Part shown: piece after piece, positions 25,215-33,394 of the stretch
Position numbering within the stretch: position 1 is the stretch's first letter
Layout of the letters: every line of letters begins with the position of its first letter
Origin: Treponema brennaborense DSM 12168
GTDB lineage: Bacteria; Spirochaetota; Spirochaetia; Treponematales; Treponemataceae
Direction of reading: 5' to 3'
Assembly (NCBI RefSeq): GCF_000212415.1
Contig: NC_015500.1
Location: forward strand, 868,001 to 932,000
DNA: 64,000 nucleotides
Notes under the pieces: generated by a model
The model's database searches: none
What the model saw: the letters and a program-made list of their open reading frames with translations, nothing else
Told to the model about the DNA's origin: nothing
Made by a program: the position numbers and the translations under genes

Positions 25215-26747
25215 TTACCGTGCGTATTCGATAATGCGCGTTTCGCGTATCATCGTTATTTTTATTCTGCCCGGATACCGTAAATCGTTTTCAATCTGTT
25301 TTGCAATTTTCCGCGCCAGTTCTTTAACGTCCTGATCGGGAATCTTTTCGTTGTTGACCAGAACGCGCAGTTCGCGGCCGGCCTGTATGGCGTATGCTTT
25401 TTCAACGCCGCCGAAGTTTTCTGCAATCGCTTCAAGGTTTTCAAGCCGCTTTACGTAATTGTCGATCGTCTCACGGCGCGCGCCCGGACGGGCGGCCGAA
25501 ATCGCGTCGGCAATCTGAACGATAATGGCTTCGATGCTCGTCGGTTCTACGTCGTTGTGGTGAGCGCCGACCGCGTTGATAACGCGTGCGTCTTCTCCCA
25601 TTTTACGCGCCATATCCATACCCACTTCCGCGTGGTTCTGATCGGAATCGTTTTCCGCACCTTTTCCGATATCGTGCAGCACCGCGGCGCGCTTCGCCAA
25701 ATCACGGTTTACGCCGATTTCGGCCGCGAGCATACCCGCGATGATTGCGACTTCTTTCGAGTGCGTGAGTACGTTCTGCCCGTAGCTGGTTCTGAAATAC
25801 AGCCGTCCCAGCGCGCGCACGCCCTCCTGATTCATGTTGTGAATACCGAGGTCGAACAGTACTTTTTCACCTTCTTCGTAAATTTTCTGCTGTATTTCGC
25901 GCGTTACTTTCTGCACGATTTCTTCTATGCGGGCGGGGTGTATGCGTCCGTCGGAAATCAGCCGTTCCAGCGCTACTTTCGCAATTTCCTTGCGCACCGG
26001 ATCGAAACACGAAATGACGACGGCTTCCGGCGTGTCGTCGATAATGATGTCGACGCCGGTCAGCGTTTCGAGCGTACGGATGTTGCGTCCTTCCCGTCCG
26101 ATAATACGGCCTTTCATTTCATCGCTCGGCAGAGATACCGTTGCGACGGTGATGTCGCCCGTAGTTTCGGTTGCGATGCGCTGGATCGTCGTTACCAGAA
26201 TATCGCGGGCTTTTTTTTCGGAAGAAAGCTGCGCTTCCTGTTCGATTTTGTTCAGCATCGCCTGCGCGTCGTGGCGCGCTTCGTTTTCGAGATTCTGGAT
26301 AATCAGGTTTTTTGCTTCTTCGGCGGAAAGTCCGGAAATGCGTTCCAGTTCCTGACGGTACCGCTCTTCCTCGCTCAGCAGAACCGTTTCGCGCTCGGTC
26401 ATTTTCTGAGCGCGCGCAGCCAGTTCCTGCTCCTGCTTATCCATGTCTTCGTTCCGTTTATCGAGCGCCTCTTCTTTTTGCATGAGGCGGCGCTCCATCC
26501 TCTGCAAATCGCTCCGGCGTTCACGGTTTTCCCGCTCCTGCTGCTTTTGTTCCCGAATGAGTTGATCTTTCGCTTCTAGTAAAATTTCTTTTTTCTGTGC
26601 TTCCGCTTCTTTTATAGCGTCCTGTTTTATCCGCTCCGCTCTCTGTTCGGATGCAGATAATTGAAATCTGGCGTACAGCCAGCGAATAGTCCATCCAAGA
26701 ACAATTCCCGCAACAGGGAGCCCTATCCAAAACACTAAAGATATCAT
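25215..26747 (-). CDS. rny: Ribonuclease Y
   Basis: The 510-residue membrane-anchored endoribonuclease initiates mRNA decay. An N-terminal transmembrane segment (LVFWIGLPVAGIVLGWTIRW, residues 4-23) is followed by a long Glu/Gln/Arg-rich coiled coil to about 190. A KH RNA-binding domain follows (MKGRIIGREGRNIRTLETLTGVD, about 210-232), then an HD phosphohydrolase domain (TSYGQNVLTHSKEVA and AAVLHDIGKG, about 325-365). The length matches the family. An upstream GAGGAG serves the ATG at 26747. A TTGACA element (minus strand, 26815-26810) lies in the 224-base gap before cheR. That gap otherwise shows no gene. Confidence 0.96.
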   Translation of the reverse strand: MISLVFWIGLPVAGIVLGWTIRWLYARFQLSASEQRAERIKQDAIKEAEAQKKEILLEAKDQLIREQKQQERENRERRSDLQRMERRLMQKEEALDKRNEDMDKQEQELAARAQKMTERETVLLSEEERYRQELERISGLSAEEAKNLIIQNLENEARHDAQAMLNKIEQEAQLSSEKKARDILVTTIQRIATETTGDITVATVSLPSDEMKGRIIGREGRNIRTLETLTGVDIIIDDTPEAVVISCFDPVRKEIAKVALERLISDGRIHPARIEEIVQKVTREIQQKIYEEGEKVLFDLGIHNMNQEGVRALGRLYFRTSYGQNVLTHSKEVAIIAGMLAAEIGVNRDLAKRAAVLHDIGKGAENDSDQNHAEVGMDMARKMGEDARVINAVGAHHNDVEPTSIEAIIVQIADAISAARPGARRETIDNYVKRLENLEAIAENFGGVEKAYAIQAGRELRVLVNNEKIPDQDVKELARKIAKQIENDLRYPGRIKITMIRETRIIEYAR

Positions 26748-26971
26748 GTTTGTGCTCCTCGTTTTTAATAGAAATGTTCAGTCTATAAGTTATCATAAGT
26801 TGCCGGTATTGTCAAATATAAATTCGGCAAATGTAAATACAGAAAGGTTTTATACGGTGAATTCCGGATTCTCGGCTCCGCGGCCGTTTCGGCTGTCCGC
26901 ACGCCCGTCCGTTTGCAGAATTTTACGGAAAGCATATTTACATATTTCATCTTACGCTATAAAATGAGAAT

Positions 26972-27790
26972 ATGACAGACTTACTTACAGACGCTGAATT
27001 CGACCTATTCCGTAAAGTTATTTATGCCGAGAGCGGAATTACTTTTTCAGAGACAAATAGATCAATTCTCGACAGCCGGCTGAAAGAACGACTGCGTGAA
27101 ACGAAACTCGCCACCGTGCAGGAATATTACCGGCTCATCACTTCCGATAAAGAAGAAATGAAGCTGCTGCTCGATTCGGTGACGACCAATCTGACCCGGT
27201 TTTTCAGGAATCAACCGCATTTCGACGCGTTTGAACGGTATATCGTGCCGCGCCTGATTGAAATGAAAAAAACGCAGGTCGATAAAAAAATACGCGTGTG
27301 GAGCGCGGGCTGTTCCACCGGAGAAGAACCGTATACGATCGCGATGATTCTGAAAGACATTCTGCCTTCTCCGTACACCTTTGAGATCACCGCGTCCGAC
27401 ATTTCCCTGAAATCGCTTATGGTCGGCAAGCAGGGGTTTTATCCTGAGTCCCGCGTCGGCGGCATTCCCGATAAATATCTGAAACGTTTTTTTACCCAAA
27501 CGGACGCCGGGTATCAGGTAACGGATGAATTGATGAAAACGATCCGCTTCGACTATCATAATCTCAAATATGATTCGGGTGCCCGCAATCTCGACGTCGT
27601 TTTCTGCCGCAACGTTCTCATTTATTTTGACGAGGCGGCGCAGCTTGAGGTTATAAACCGATTTTGGGACGCAATGGCGCCCTATTCGTTTCTTTTTATC
27701 GGTCATTCGGAATCGCTTTTCGGTATGAATACGAAATTCGAGTTTTTAAAAACGGACTGGGCTTGTTTATACCAGAAAAACGTACAGTAA
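26972..27790 (+). CDS. cheR: Chemotaxis protein methyltransferase CheR
   Basis: CheR transfers methyl groups from S-adenosylmethionine to glutamates of chemoreceptors during adaptation. The 272-residue protein has the helical N-terminal domain (residues 1-75) and the SAM-binding domain with RVWSAGCSTGEEPYTIAMIL, EITASDIS and LDVVFCRNVLIYFD. It is followed 12 bases later by cheB, its antagonist. A TATAAA hexamer at 26958-26963 ends 8 bases before the ATG and there is no convincing Shine-Dalgarno, so the message may be nearly leaderless. Confidence 0.95.
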   Translation: MTDLLTDAEFDLFRKVIYAESGITFSETNRSILDSRLKERLRETKLATVQEYYRLITSDKEEMKLLLDSVTTNLTRFFRNQPHFDAFERYIVPRLIEMKKTQVDKKIRVWSAGCSTGEEPYTIAMILKDILPSPYTFEITASDISLKSLMVGKQGFYPESRVGGIPDKYLKRFFTQTDAGYQVTDELMKTIRFDYHNLKYDSGARNLDVVFCRNVLIYFDEAAQLEVINRFWDAMAPYSFLFIGHSESLFGMNTKFEFLKTDWACLYQKNVQ

Positions 27791-27802
27791 TAGGGGCTAC
27801 TG

Positions 27803-28996
27803 ATGAATTCAGCTGAAATTGGTGTGCTGATCGTCGACGATTCGGCGCTCATGCGGAATTTGATTTCCAGAATCGTAGAAAATACTCCGGGCTTATCAGT
27901 CGTCGGCAAGGCGATGAACGGTCAATTCGCATTGGAGAAAATTCCGTCGTGCCAGCCGGACGTTATCGTCCTTGATATTGAAATGCCGGTTATGACCGGA
28001 TTGGAGTTTTTGAAAGAACGGAAAAAGCGGGGAATCGATATCCCCGTCATTATGCTGTCAAGCTTAACGACAGAAGGCGCGGCGGTAACGATGCAGTGCC
28101 TGGAACTGGGCGCAAGCGACTTTCTGACCAAACCGGGCGGTTCGGTCAGCGGCGACCTGAGCGCCGTTGCGGCGCGGCTGGTGGAACTGCTTTCATCGTA
28201 CGGCGGACAATACGCCCGTCTCAAGAAAAACAAATATATTCCCGTATACAAGCATTTCGTTGATCCCGCCGCGCTTTCCGCAGTTGCCCGATCCGGATCG
28301 TTTACCGCACAGCCGGTTTCCGAAGCGGTGCCGGAGCCGAGCGCCGCGTTCCAGACTCCCATTGAAGTGCCGCAGCATAAGCAGCCCGCCGTCGTGCAGC
28401 CGCTGCGTGAAAGCGGCAGAATCGAAGTGATCGCCATCGGCATTTCTACCGGCGGACCGAACGCGCTGCGCGAAGTGTTCCGTGCGATCGATCCGGGATT
28501 ATGTCAGCCCGTTTTGGTCGTGCAGCACATGCCGGCCGGTTTTACGGAAGAATTTGCAAACAGTCTGAATCATATTTGCCCGCTGGAAGTCAAAGAAGCG
28601 CACGACGGCGATCTGCTCAAACCGGGTCGTATCCTTATTGCGCCGGGCAATTATCATATGTTCGTGGAGCATAAATCGCTGGCGCAGGTGGTGCGGCTTT
28701 CGGACGCCGAGCAGCGCAACGGGCATCGCCCGTCGGTGGACGTGCTGTTTGAATCGGTTGCGGCCGTGTATCAGAATCGTGCGCTCGGCGTTATCATGAC
28801 CGGTATGGGCCGCGACGGCGCCGCTCAGCTTGCGGAAATGCGCCGCCAAGGCGCGCGCACGCTCGGTCAGGATGAAAAAACGAGCGTCGTCTACGGTATG
28901 CCGAAAGTTGCGTGGGAATTAGGCGGCGTGCAGAAACAGGTACCGCTGCAGGATATGGCCGGCGAAATCAGCACTCTGGCGAAGGAGTATTGCTGA
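27803..28996 (+). CDS. cheB: Chemotaxis response regulator protein-glutamate methylesterase CheB
   Basis: The 397-residue protein has a receiver domain (DDSAL, acceptor Asp in DVIVLDIEMPVMTGLEF, Lys in DFLTKPGG), a Pro/Gln-rich linker of about 65 residues and the methylesterase domain. The esterase triad is visible as Ser in AIGISTGGPNAL, His in VVQHMPAGFTEEFA and Asp in IMTGMGRDGA. It removes receptor methyl groups opposite CheR. Its 3' end overlaps the convergent gene at 28968-29423 by 29 bases, so antisense contact between the two transcripts is likely. Confidence 0.95.
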   Translation: MNSAEIGVLIVDDSALMRNLISRIVENTPGLSVVGKAMNGQFALEKIPSCQPDVIVLDIEMPVMTGLEFLKERKKRGIDIPVIMLSSLTTEGAAVTMQCLELGASDFLTKPGGSVSGDLSAVAARLVELLSSYGGQYARLKKNKYIPVYKHFVDPAALSAVARSGSFTAQPVSEAVPEPSAAFQTPIEVPQHKQPAVVQPLRESGRIEVIAIGISTGGPNALREVFRAIDPGLCQPVLVVQHMPAGFTEEFANSLNHICPLEVKEAHDGDLLKPGRILIAPGNYHMFVEHKSLAQVVRLSDAEQRNGHRPSVDVLFESVAAVYQNRALGVIMTGMGRDGAAQLAEMRRQGARTLGQDEKTSVVYGMPKVAWELGGVQKQVPLQDMAGEISTLAKEYC

Positions 28997-29423
28997 GCTG
29001 CCGCGAGCCGTTCAGTACCGAAATGATTTCCGGCTTCGTCAGATTCAGTCTACCTCTGGTAAGCAGAAAGACGATTCCGGTAGAGAGCAGCAGCAGTCCG
29101 AGCACGCCCGCCGCGCGCATTCCTTCCGTAACCGTTTTCTGCAGCAGTTGCGCTGCCGGATCGGCAAGAAAATAGCCGGCGGTTGCGGCCGCAACCGGCA
29201 CGAGCAGTGAAAAGATTCCCTGCAGCGCCGCCGCTTTGGGCGACGAACCGATCTGCACGATGTCGCCGCACGAAAGTTCAAGCTTGCGCGGATTGGTCGC
29301 CTGAAACGGCGTGCCGCGTTTTGCGCAGGATTGCCGGTTGCAGTTTATGCACGTGTCGCTGATAAGCGGCGTAACCCACACCGTGTTCTTTTCAAAGTTG
29401 AGGACGCACGCTTTTTCACGCAT
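28968..29423 (-). CDS. RseC/MucC-like membrane protein
   Basis: The 151-residue protein opens with a Cys-rich segment CINCNRQSCAKRG (residues about 25-37), continues LSCGDIVQIG, and has two hydrophobic spans (about 68-86 and 103-122). That is the layout of the RseC/SoxR-reducing family (PF04246), inner-membrane proteins tied to redox control or sigma-E signalling. The ATG at 29423 follows AAGGTG; a longer frame adds three residues. It overlaps the TPR gene upstream by 8 bases and the cheB 3' end by 29 bases. No rnf or rpoE gene is in view, so its role here is unclear. The clustered Cys could bind a metal or Fe-S centre. Confidence 0.68.
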   Translation of the reverse strand: MREKACVLNFEKNTVWVTPLISDTCINCNRQSCAKRGTPFQATNPRKLELSCGDIVQIGSSPKAAALQGIFSLLVPVAAATAGYFLADPAAQLLQKTVTEGMRAAGVLGLLLLSTGIVFLLTRGRLNLTKPEIISVLNGSRQLSNTPSPEC

Positions 29424-29952
29424 AAAAATCACCTTTGCACGGGAGATCTTTCAGCCGCCGCGTGCATTCTTCGGCACCCGCTTTATTCCCCAGTTCTTTA
29501 TACGTGTCGCGCAGATTGTACAGCGCGTCGTAGTAGGTCGGATCTACGGTCACCGCCTGTTCAAAAGCTTCACAGGCACTGTCGTATTCGGCACGGGTAA
29601 AATAAATGACGCCGCTGTTGTTCCACAGATGCGCGTTTTTCCTGTTGAGCGCAAGACCCGCCGCGCAAAACGTAAGCGCTTCGTCCTGTTCGTTCAGCAT
29701 AAAACAGATGTGCGCCAGTGATTCCAACACTTCTTCGTCGTCCGGTTCCATTTTAAACGCCGTCAGTACGGCGTCTTTCGCCTGAAGCAGTTTGCCCGCG
29801 TCGCGGTACGTAACGCCCAGATTATACCAAAGCAGATAATTTTGATGTTCCATGGTGAGCGCCCGTTTAAAACACGCGATCGCCTCCGGATATTCACCGC
29901 GGGAAGCAAATTCTATCGCCCGGGTGTTCAGCATTTCAGGACTCTCTTTCAT
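29416..29952 (-). CDS. Tetratricopeptide-repeat protein
   Basis: The 178-residue protein is almost entirely TPR helices: repeated A/G-x(2)-Y-P-E-A-I/DAVLTAF patterns such as YPEAIACFKRAL, LLWYNLGVTYRDAG, YDSACEAFEQAVTVDP and YDALYNLRDTYKELG, about four and a half repeats. There is no signal peptide, so it is a cytoplasmic scaffold by appearance. GGAGG lies 5 bases before the ATG. Its end overlaps the RseC-like gene by 8 bases, forming a two-gene unit. The partner is unknown. Confidence 0.8.
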   Translation of the reverse strand: MKESPEMLNTRAIEFASRGEYPEAIACFKRALTMEHQNYLLWYNLGVTYRDAGKLLQAKDAVLTAFKMEPDDEEVLESLAHICFMLNEQDEALTFCAAGLALNRKNAHLWNNSGVIYFTRAEYDSACEAFEQAVTVDPTYYDALYNLRDTYKELGNKAGAEECTRRLKDLPCKGDFYA

Positions 29953-30045
29953 AACAGGCCTCCCTTTTTCGGAATACGGATATTGCCGATACGCATATCC
30001 TTACGTATATAGTACGGCTTTTCGGCCCGGAAGGCAAGCGCGATT

Positions 30046-31092
30046 TTACGGCAGCATTGACGTAAAAAGCGCGTCGATTTTACGGGCGGCGGCGGAGTCG
30101 GGATACAAACCGGTTACTTTTGCGCACGCTTGCCGTATCAGGGTGCGGGCGCGGGTGTGCGCCGCGGCGACGGCTCCGCTTGCGGTAAGCATGGTTACGC
30201 ATCGTTCGACAGCCGGAGATTCTATGCCGTCTTTTCGGGCCTGCGTAAAACACGCCATGATCGTATCGAAATCCTGCGGCTGCTCGGCAAGGTGAATCAG
30301 CACCGGCAGACTTTTTTTGCCTTCAACGATATCGTCGCCGCGTTTTTTGCCGATATTGCCGGTCGTCAAATTCAATACGTCGTCGAGAATTTGAAATCCG
30401 ACGCCGATGTCCGCCGCCGCGTTTCCCATAACGGATTCCTGTTCGGCAGTTCCTCCGCCGACGAGCGTTCCGGCTTTTGCCGCGAGCGCGGCGAGCGTTC
30501 CCGTTTTCATGCGGACCATCGCTTCGTATTCCTGAACGGAAGGCAGCGCGGTGTTGTCTTTATGCCATGCGATATCCATCGCCTGACCGAGGTGCAGCCG
30601 CCGCAATTCTTCGGCGTACAGCCGGTACAAGGCGAGTTTTCGTTCCGCCGGCAGCGGTACGTTCGTAAGGCAGGCCGCCGCGGTAAAATACAGCCAGGAG
30701 CCGGCGTTTATGGCCGTGTCGATTCCCCAGGTGATGTGCGCGGCCGGCATTCCCCGGCGGGTGTCCGCGCAGTCTTCTATATCGTCGTGGATAAGACTCG
30801 CCGTGTGAACGAATTCCACGAGCGGCGTTATTTCATACGCGGCTTCGGGACTTTCTTCCGTTCCGGCAGCCGCCGCCGCGCAGAGCGTTAAAAGCAGCGG
30901 CCGCCACCTTTTTCCGCCGAGCTTCAGCAGCGCTGCGCACGGGGATGAAAGCTGTTCTATGTGCTTTTCCGTCACGCAGCCCGGCAAAGTGCCGAATATG
31001 TTTTCATTCCAGCCGGCGCCCGGTGCGTCCGGTAAATTCTTTTGAAGAACCGATTCAATTTTTTGCAGTTCCATGGTATAATCATAACGCAT
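30046..31092 (-). CDS. Polyprenyl diphosphate synthase family protein
   Basis: The protein is up to 348 residues of the trans-isoprenyl synthase family. It shows GGKRWRPLL, the first Asp-rich motif LIHDDIEDCADTRRG and the second FQILDDVLNLTTG, with GKKRGDDIVEGKKSLPVL after it. It condenses isopentenyl diphosphate with allylic diphosphates to make precursors for undecaprenyl or quinone-type lipids; chain length cannot be read with confidence. Two starts are possible: ATG 31092, 7 bases after a minus-strand TATACT (31105-31100), or ATG 31074. Neither has a Shine-Dalgarno. The gene is divergent from rlmE. Confidence 0.85.
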   Translation of the reverse strand: MRYDYTMELQKIESVLQKNLPDAPGAGWNENIFGTLPGCVTEKHIEQLSSPCAALLKLGGKRWRPLLLTLCAAAAAGTEESPEAAYEITPLVEFVHTASLIHDDIEDCADTRRGMPAAHITWGIDTAINAGSWLYFTAAACLTNVPLPAERKLALYRLYAEELRRLHLGQAMDIAWHKDNTALPSVQEYEAMVRMKTGTLAALAAKAGTLVGGGTAEQESVMGNAAADIGVGFQILDDVLNLTTGNIGKKRGDDIVEGKKSLPVLIHLAEQPQDFDTIMACFTQARKDGIESPAVERCVTMLTASGAVAAAHTRARTLIRQACAKVTGLYPDSAAARKIDALFTSMLP

Positions 31093-31163
31093 ATCGCGTA
31101 GTATACCATATTTCGATATAAAAATATAGGGCGAATGTGCCGATACTTGTGTATGGGAAGTTT

Positions 31164-31760
31164 ATGGCAGCAAACAGTTATGAAAAACCCGATTATTGGT
31201 CCCGTAAAGCTTTTTCGGAAGGATATCCGGCTCGATCCGTATATAAACTGAAAGAAATAGATGAAAAATTCGGGATGATACGGAAAAATTACCGCGTTCT
31301 CGACCTCGGCGCGTCTCCCGGCAGCTGGACTGTTTTCGTTTTGCGGGCACTCGACGGCTCCGGGCACGTAACGTCCGTCGATCTGAATCCGCTTGCAAAA
31401 AACGTCAAAGGTGAAAACCTGACGTTCATACAAGGCGATTTGTACGATGCGGACGTGCGCCGTCAGGCGATGGAGCTCGGTCCGTACGATCTGGTCGTCT
31501 GCGACGCGGCTCCGCCGACGACGGGAAACCGCGTAGTGGATACCGCCCGTTCAACGGGACTGGTGGAATTGGCGGTGTATTACGCGCAGACGATGCTCAA
31601 AGCCGGCGGTAATTTTGCAGTGAAAGTCTTTCAGGGCGGCGATCAGCAGGCTCTGTTGAAAACAATGCGCGGCATGTTTTCTTCGGCAAAAGGTTTTAAG
31701 CCGGAAGCGTGTCGTTCCGAGTCGTTTGAAACGTATCTGGTAGGGCTCGGTAAAAAATAG
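31164..31760 (+). CDS. rlmE: 23S rRNA (uridine-2'-O)-methyltransferase RlmE/FtsJ family
   Basis: The 198-residue SAM-dependent methyltransferase shows the first catalytic Lys in YWSRKAFSEGYPARSVYKL, the SAM loop VLDLGASPGSWT, the acidic LVVCDAAPPTTG and the later Lys in GNFAVKVFQGGD. The family methylates U2552 of 23S rRNA to help assemble the large subunit. The start ATG 31164 has GGGAAG upstream; the open frame begins 9 codons earlier. DAAPPTTG differs from the usual DMSPNxSG, so a related rRNA or tRNA target is possible. The next gene starts 9 bases downstream. Confidence 0.85.
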   Translation: MAANSYEKPDYWSRKAFSEGYPARSVYKLKEIDEKFGMIRKNYRVLDLGASPGSWTVFVLRALDGSGHVTSVDLNPLAKNVKGENLTFIQGDLYDADVRRQAMELGPYDLVVCDAAPPTTGNRVVDTARSTGLVELAVYYAQTMLKAGGNFAVKVFQGGDQQALLKTMRGMFSSAKGFKPEACRSESFETYLVGLGKK

Positions 31761-31769
31761 GCGGACAGT

Positions 31770-32735
31770 TTGAAGTTGACATTGCGCAAAAAATACGTGT
31801 GCGTTGCGGCAGCCGTTGCCGCGGTGGGAGTCTCTTTCGCGATCTTTTCCGCGGTTTCCCGGCATTCGATCAGAACGGGGCAGGGCGGTTTTGAAACCGC
31901 TTTTATGCCGATCATGCAGGACGGTCAAATCGTTACCGACGGGGACGACGTTTCCGCCGATATGGTTTTTCCCGAATCGGACGTTTCCGTTTCGGACGGT
32001 TCTCTTTCCTATTCCGTATATCGGGTGAAATCCGGCGATATGATCGGCGTTATCGCCGAACAGTTCGGCTTGACGCAGGATACGATTATCAGCGTAAACA
32101 ATATCAGACAGTCGCGTCTGCTTCAAATAGGGCAGTATTTGAAAATTCCCTCCATGCCGGGAATTTTATATACCGTGCGGGAAGACGGCGAGGTGCTTGA
32201 TTCGGTTGCGCAGAAATATCGCATTTCCGCTGAAAAATGTGCGGAAGTCAACAACGTTTCGCTTGAAACATCCCTTTCGGCGGGAACGACGCTGTTTTTG
32301 CCCGAAGCCGAGCTGGATTGGGTTACCCGGCAGGAGATCAACGGCGATTTGTTCAGCCGGCCGCTCAAAACCAAATATTATTTTTCATCGTATTACGGCT
32401 GGCGGCAAAGTCCGTTTACCGGTGCCCGGTCGTTTCACAGCGGTATCGACATGGCCGCTCCGCGGGGAACTCCCGTTTACGCGGCGCTGAGCGGCACGGT
32501 CGTTCAGGCGGGATGGAGCAATACGTACGGAAACTATGTCCAGATCAAGCACCATTCCGGTTATCAGACGCTGTACGGTCATTTGGATAAAATTCTCGTT
32601 TCAAAGGGTGCCTACGTGTATACGACGACGAAGATCGGCTTGGTGGGCAGTTCCGGTTTAAGTACGGGAAACCACCTGCATTTTACCGTTTATAAAAACG
32701 GCAAAACGGTGAATCCTCAAAATTTGTGGAACTAA
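31770..32735 (+). CDS. LysM-domain M23 family metallopeptidase
   Basis: The 321-residue cell-wall protein has an N-terminal signal anchor (VCVAAAVAAVGVSFAIFSAV) and two LysM domains (YRVKSGDMIGVIAEQFGL about 88-130; YTVREDGEVLDSVAQKYRI about 135-180). The C-terminal M23 endopeptidase domain has zinc motifs FHSGIDMA (H-x3-D), TLYGHLD and NHLHFTVY (H-x-H). All ligands are present, so it should cleave peptidoglycan cross-links or act as an EnvC/NlpD-like activator. The TTG start at 31770 has only a weak GGCGGA upstream. It lies 9 bases after rlmE and is probably in the same operon. Confidence 0.9.
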   Translation: MKLTLRKKYVCVAAAVAAVGVSFAIFSAVSRHSIRTGQGGFETAFMPIMQDGQIVTDGDDVSADMVFPESDVSVSDGSLSYSVYRVKSGDMIGVIAEQFGLTQDTIISVNNIRQSRLLQIGQYLKIPSMPGILYTVREDGEVLDSVAQKYRISAEKCAEVNNVSLETSLSAGTTLFLPEAELDWVTRQEINGDLFSRPLKTKYYFSSYYGWRQSPFTGARSFHSGIDMAAPRGTPVYAALSGTVVQAGWSNTYGNYVQIKHHSGYQTLYGHLDKILVSKGAYVYTTTKIGLVGSSGLSTGNHLHFTVYKNGKTVNPQNLWN

Positions 32736-32806
32736 CGGCGCACGCTTCGGGCGGCGATGCCGGAGTTAACGGAATCCGCCGCGCCGAAACCGGCAAATGG
32801 CCGGCG

Positions 32807-33394
32807 TTATGCAAATCGCTGCGGCGGCGTTACGACCCAGAACGCTTTAAGCGGTGAGTCCCCGATATTTATCAATGTGTGCGGCGACGATGCCGAAAAT
32901 GAAACGCTGTCGCCCTGTTCCAAGTCGTACGCGTGCGATTCGTATTGAAGTTGGGCTTTTCCTTCTATTATAAAGCCCAATTCCCGTCCCATGTGTCCGT
33001 AGGAACCGCGGTGAGTTTTGCCGTTCGCCGGAATCCGTATCAGATACGATTCAAGGGCGTGTTTGCCGTCGCTTTCCGTCGGTTTTGCCAATTCTTCGTA
33101 TATTACTTCGGCCTCTTCTACAGTGCGCCGTTCGTTTGCACGAATCACCTGTACCGGGCGATTCCGGCGGTATTCTTCAAACAGGAATTCAAGGTTGATA
33201 TCCAGTACGTCCGCCAGCATCAGCAGCGTGTCGATTGCCGGTGAAACTTTGTTCCGCTCGATCTGCGATACCAGACTTTCGCTCACACCCGCGCGCTGCG
33301 CGACTACTTTCAGCGTATATCCTTTGCGCTCCCGCACTGCCCGAAGTTTTTCACCGAAACGGTAGGGAACCCGTTTATTTTGCGTAGATGTCAT
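32807..33394 (-). CDS. XRE-family regulator with C-terminal cupin domain
   Basis: The 195-residue protein has an N-terminal helix-turn-helix (KLRAVRERKGYTLKVVAQRAGVSESLVSQIERNKVSPAIDTLLMLADVL) and a C-terminal cupin_2 domain (GYMGRELGF-like GHMGRELGFIIEGKAQL; LEQGDSVSFSASSPHTLINIGD). Regulators of this layout respond to small metabolites such as amino acids, polyamines or short acyl compounds bound in the cupin. GGAG lies 8 bases before the ATG at 33394; the frame continues upstream but has no better start. The gene overlaps the end of the unknown gene at 33375-34463 by 20 bases and must be co-transcribed with it. Confidence 0.87.
   Translation of the reverse strand: MTSTQNKRVPYRFGEKLRAVRERKGYTLKVVAQRAGVSESLVSQIERNKVSPAIDTLLMLADVLDINLEFLFEEYRRNRPVQVIRANERRTVEEAEVIYEELAKPTESDGKHALESYLIRIPANGKTHRGSYGHMGRELGFIIEGKAQLQYESHAYDLEQGDSVSFSASSPHTLINIGDSPLKAFWVVTPPQRFA

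Noticed and set aside
25557-26579. 340-residue plus-strand frame opposite rny
   Set aside because: It lies wholly within ribonuclease Y on the other strand and has a Phe/Arg/His-rich composition with no family match.
31972-32590. Alternative frames within the LysM-M23 gene
   Set aside because: They overlap a complete metallopeptidase with all zinc ligands and have no independent signals.
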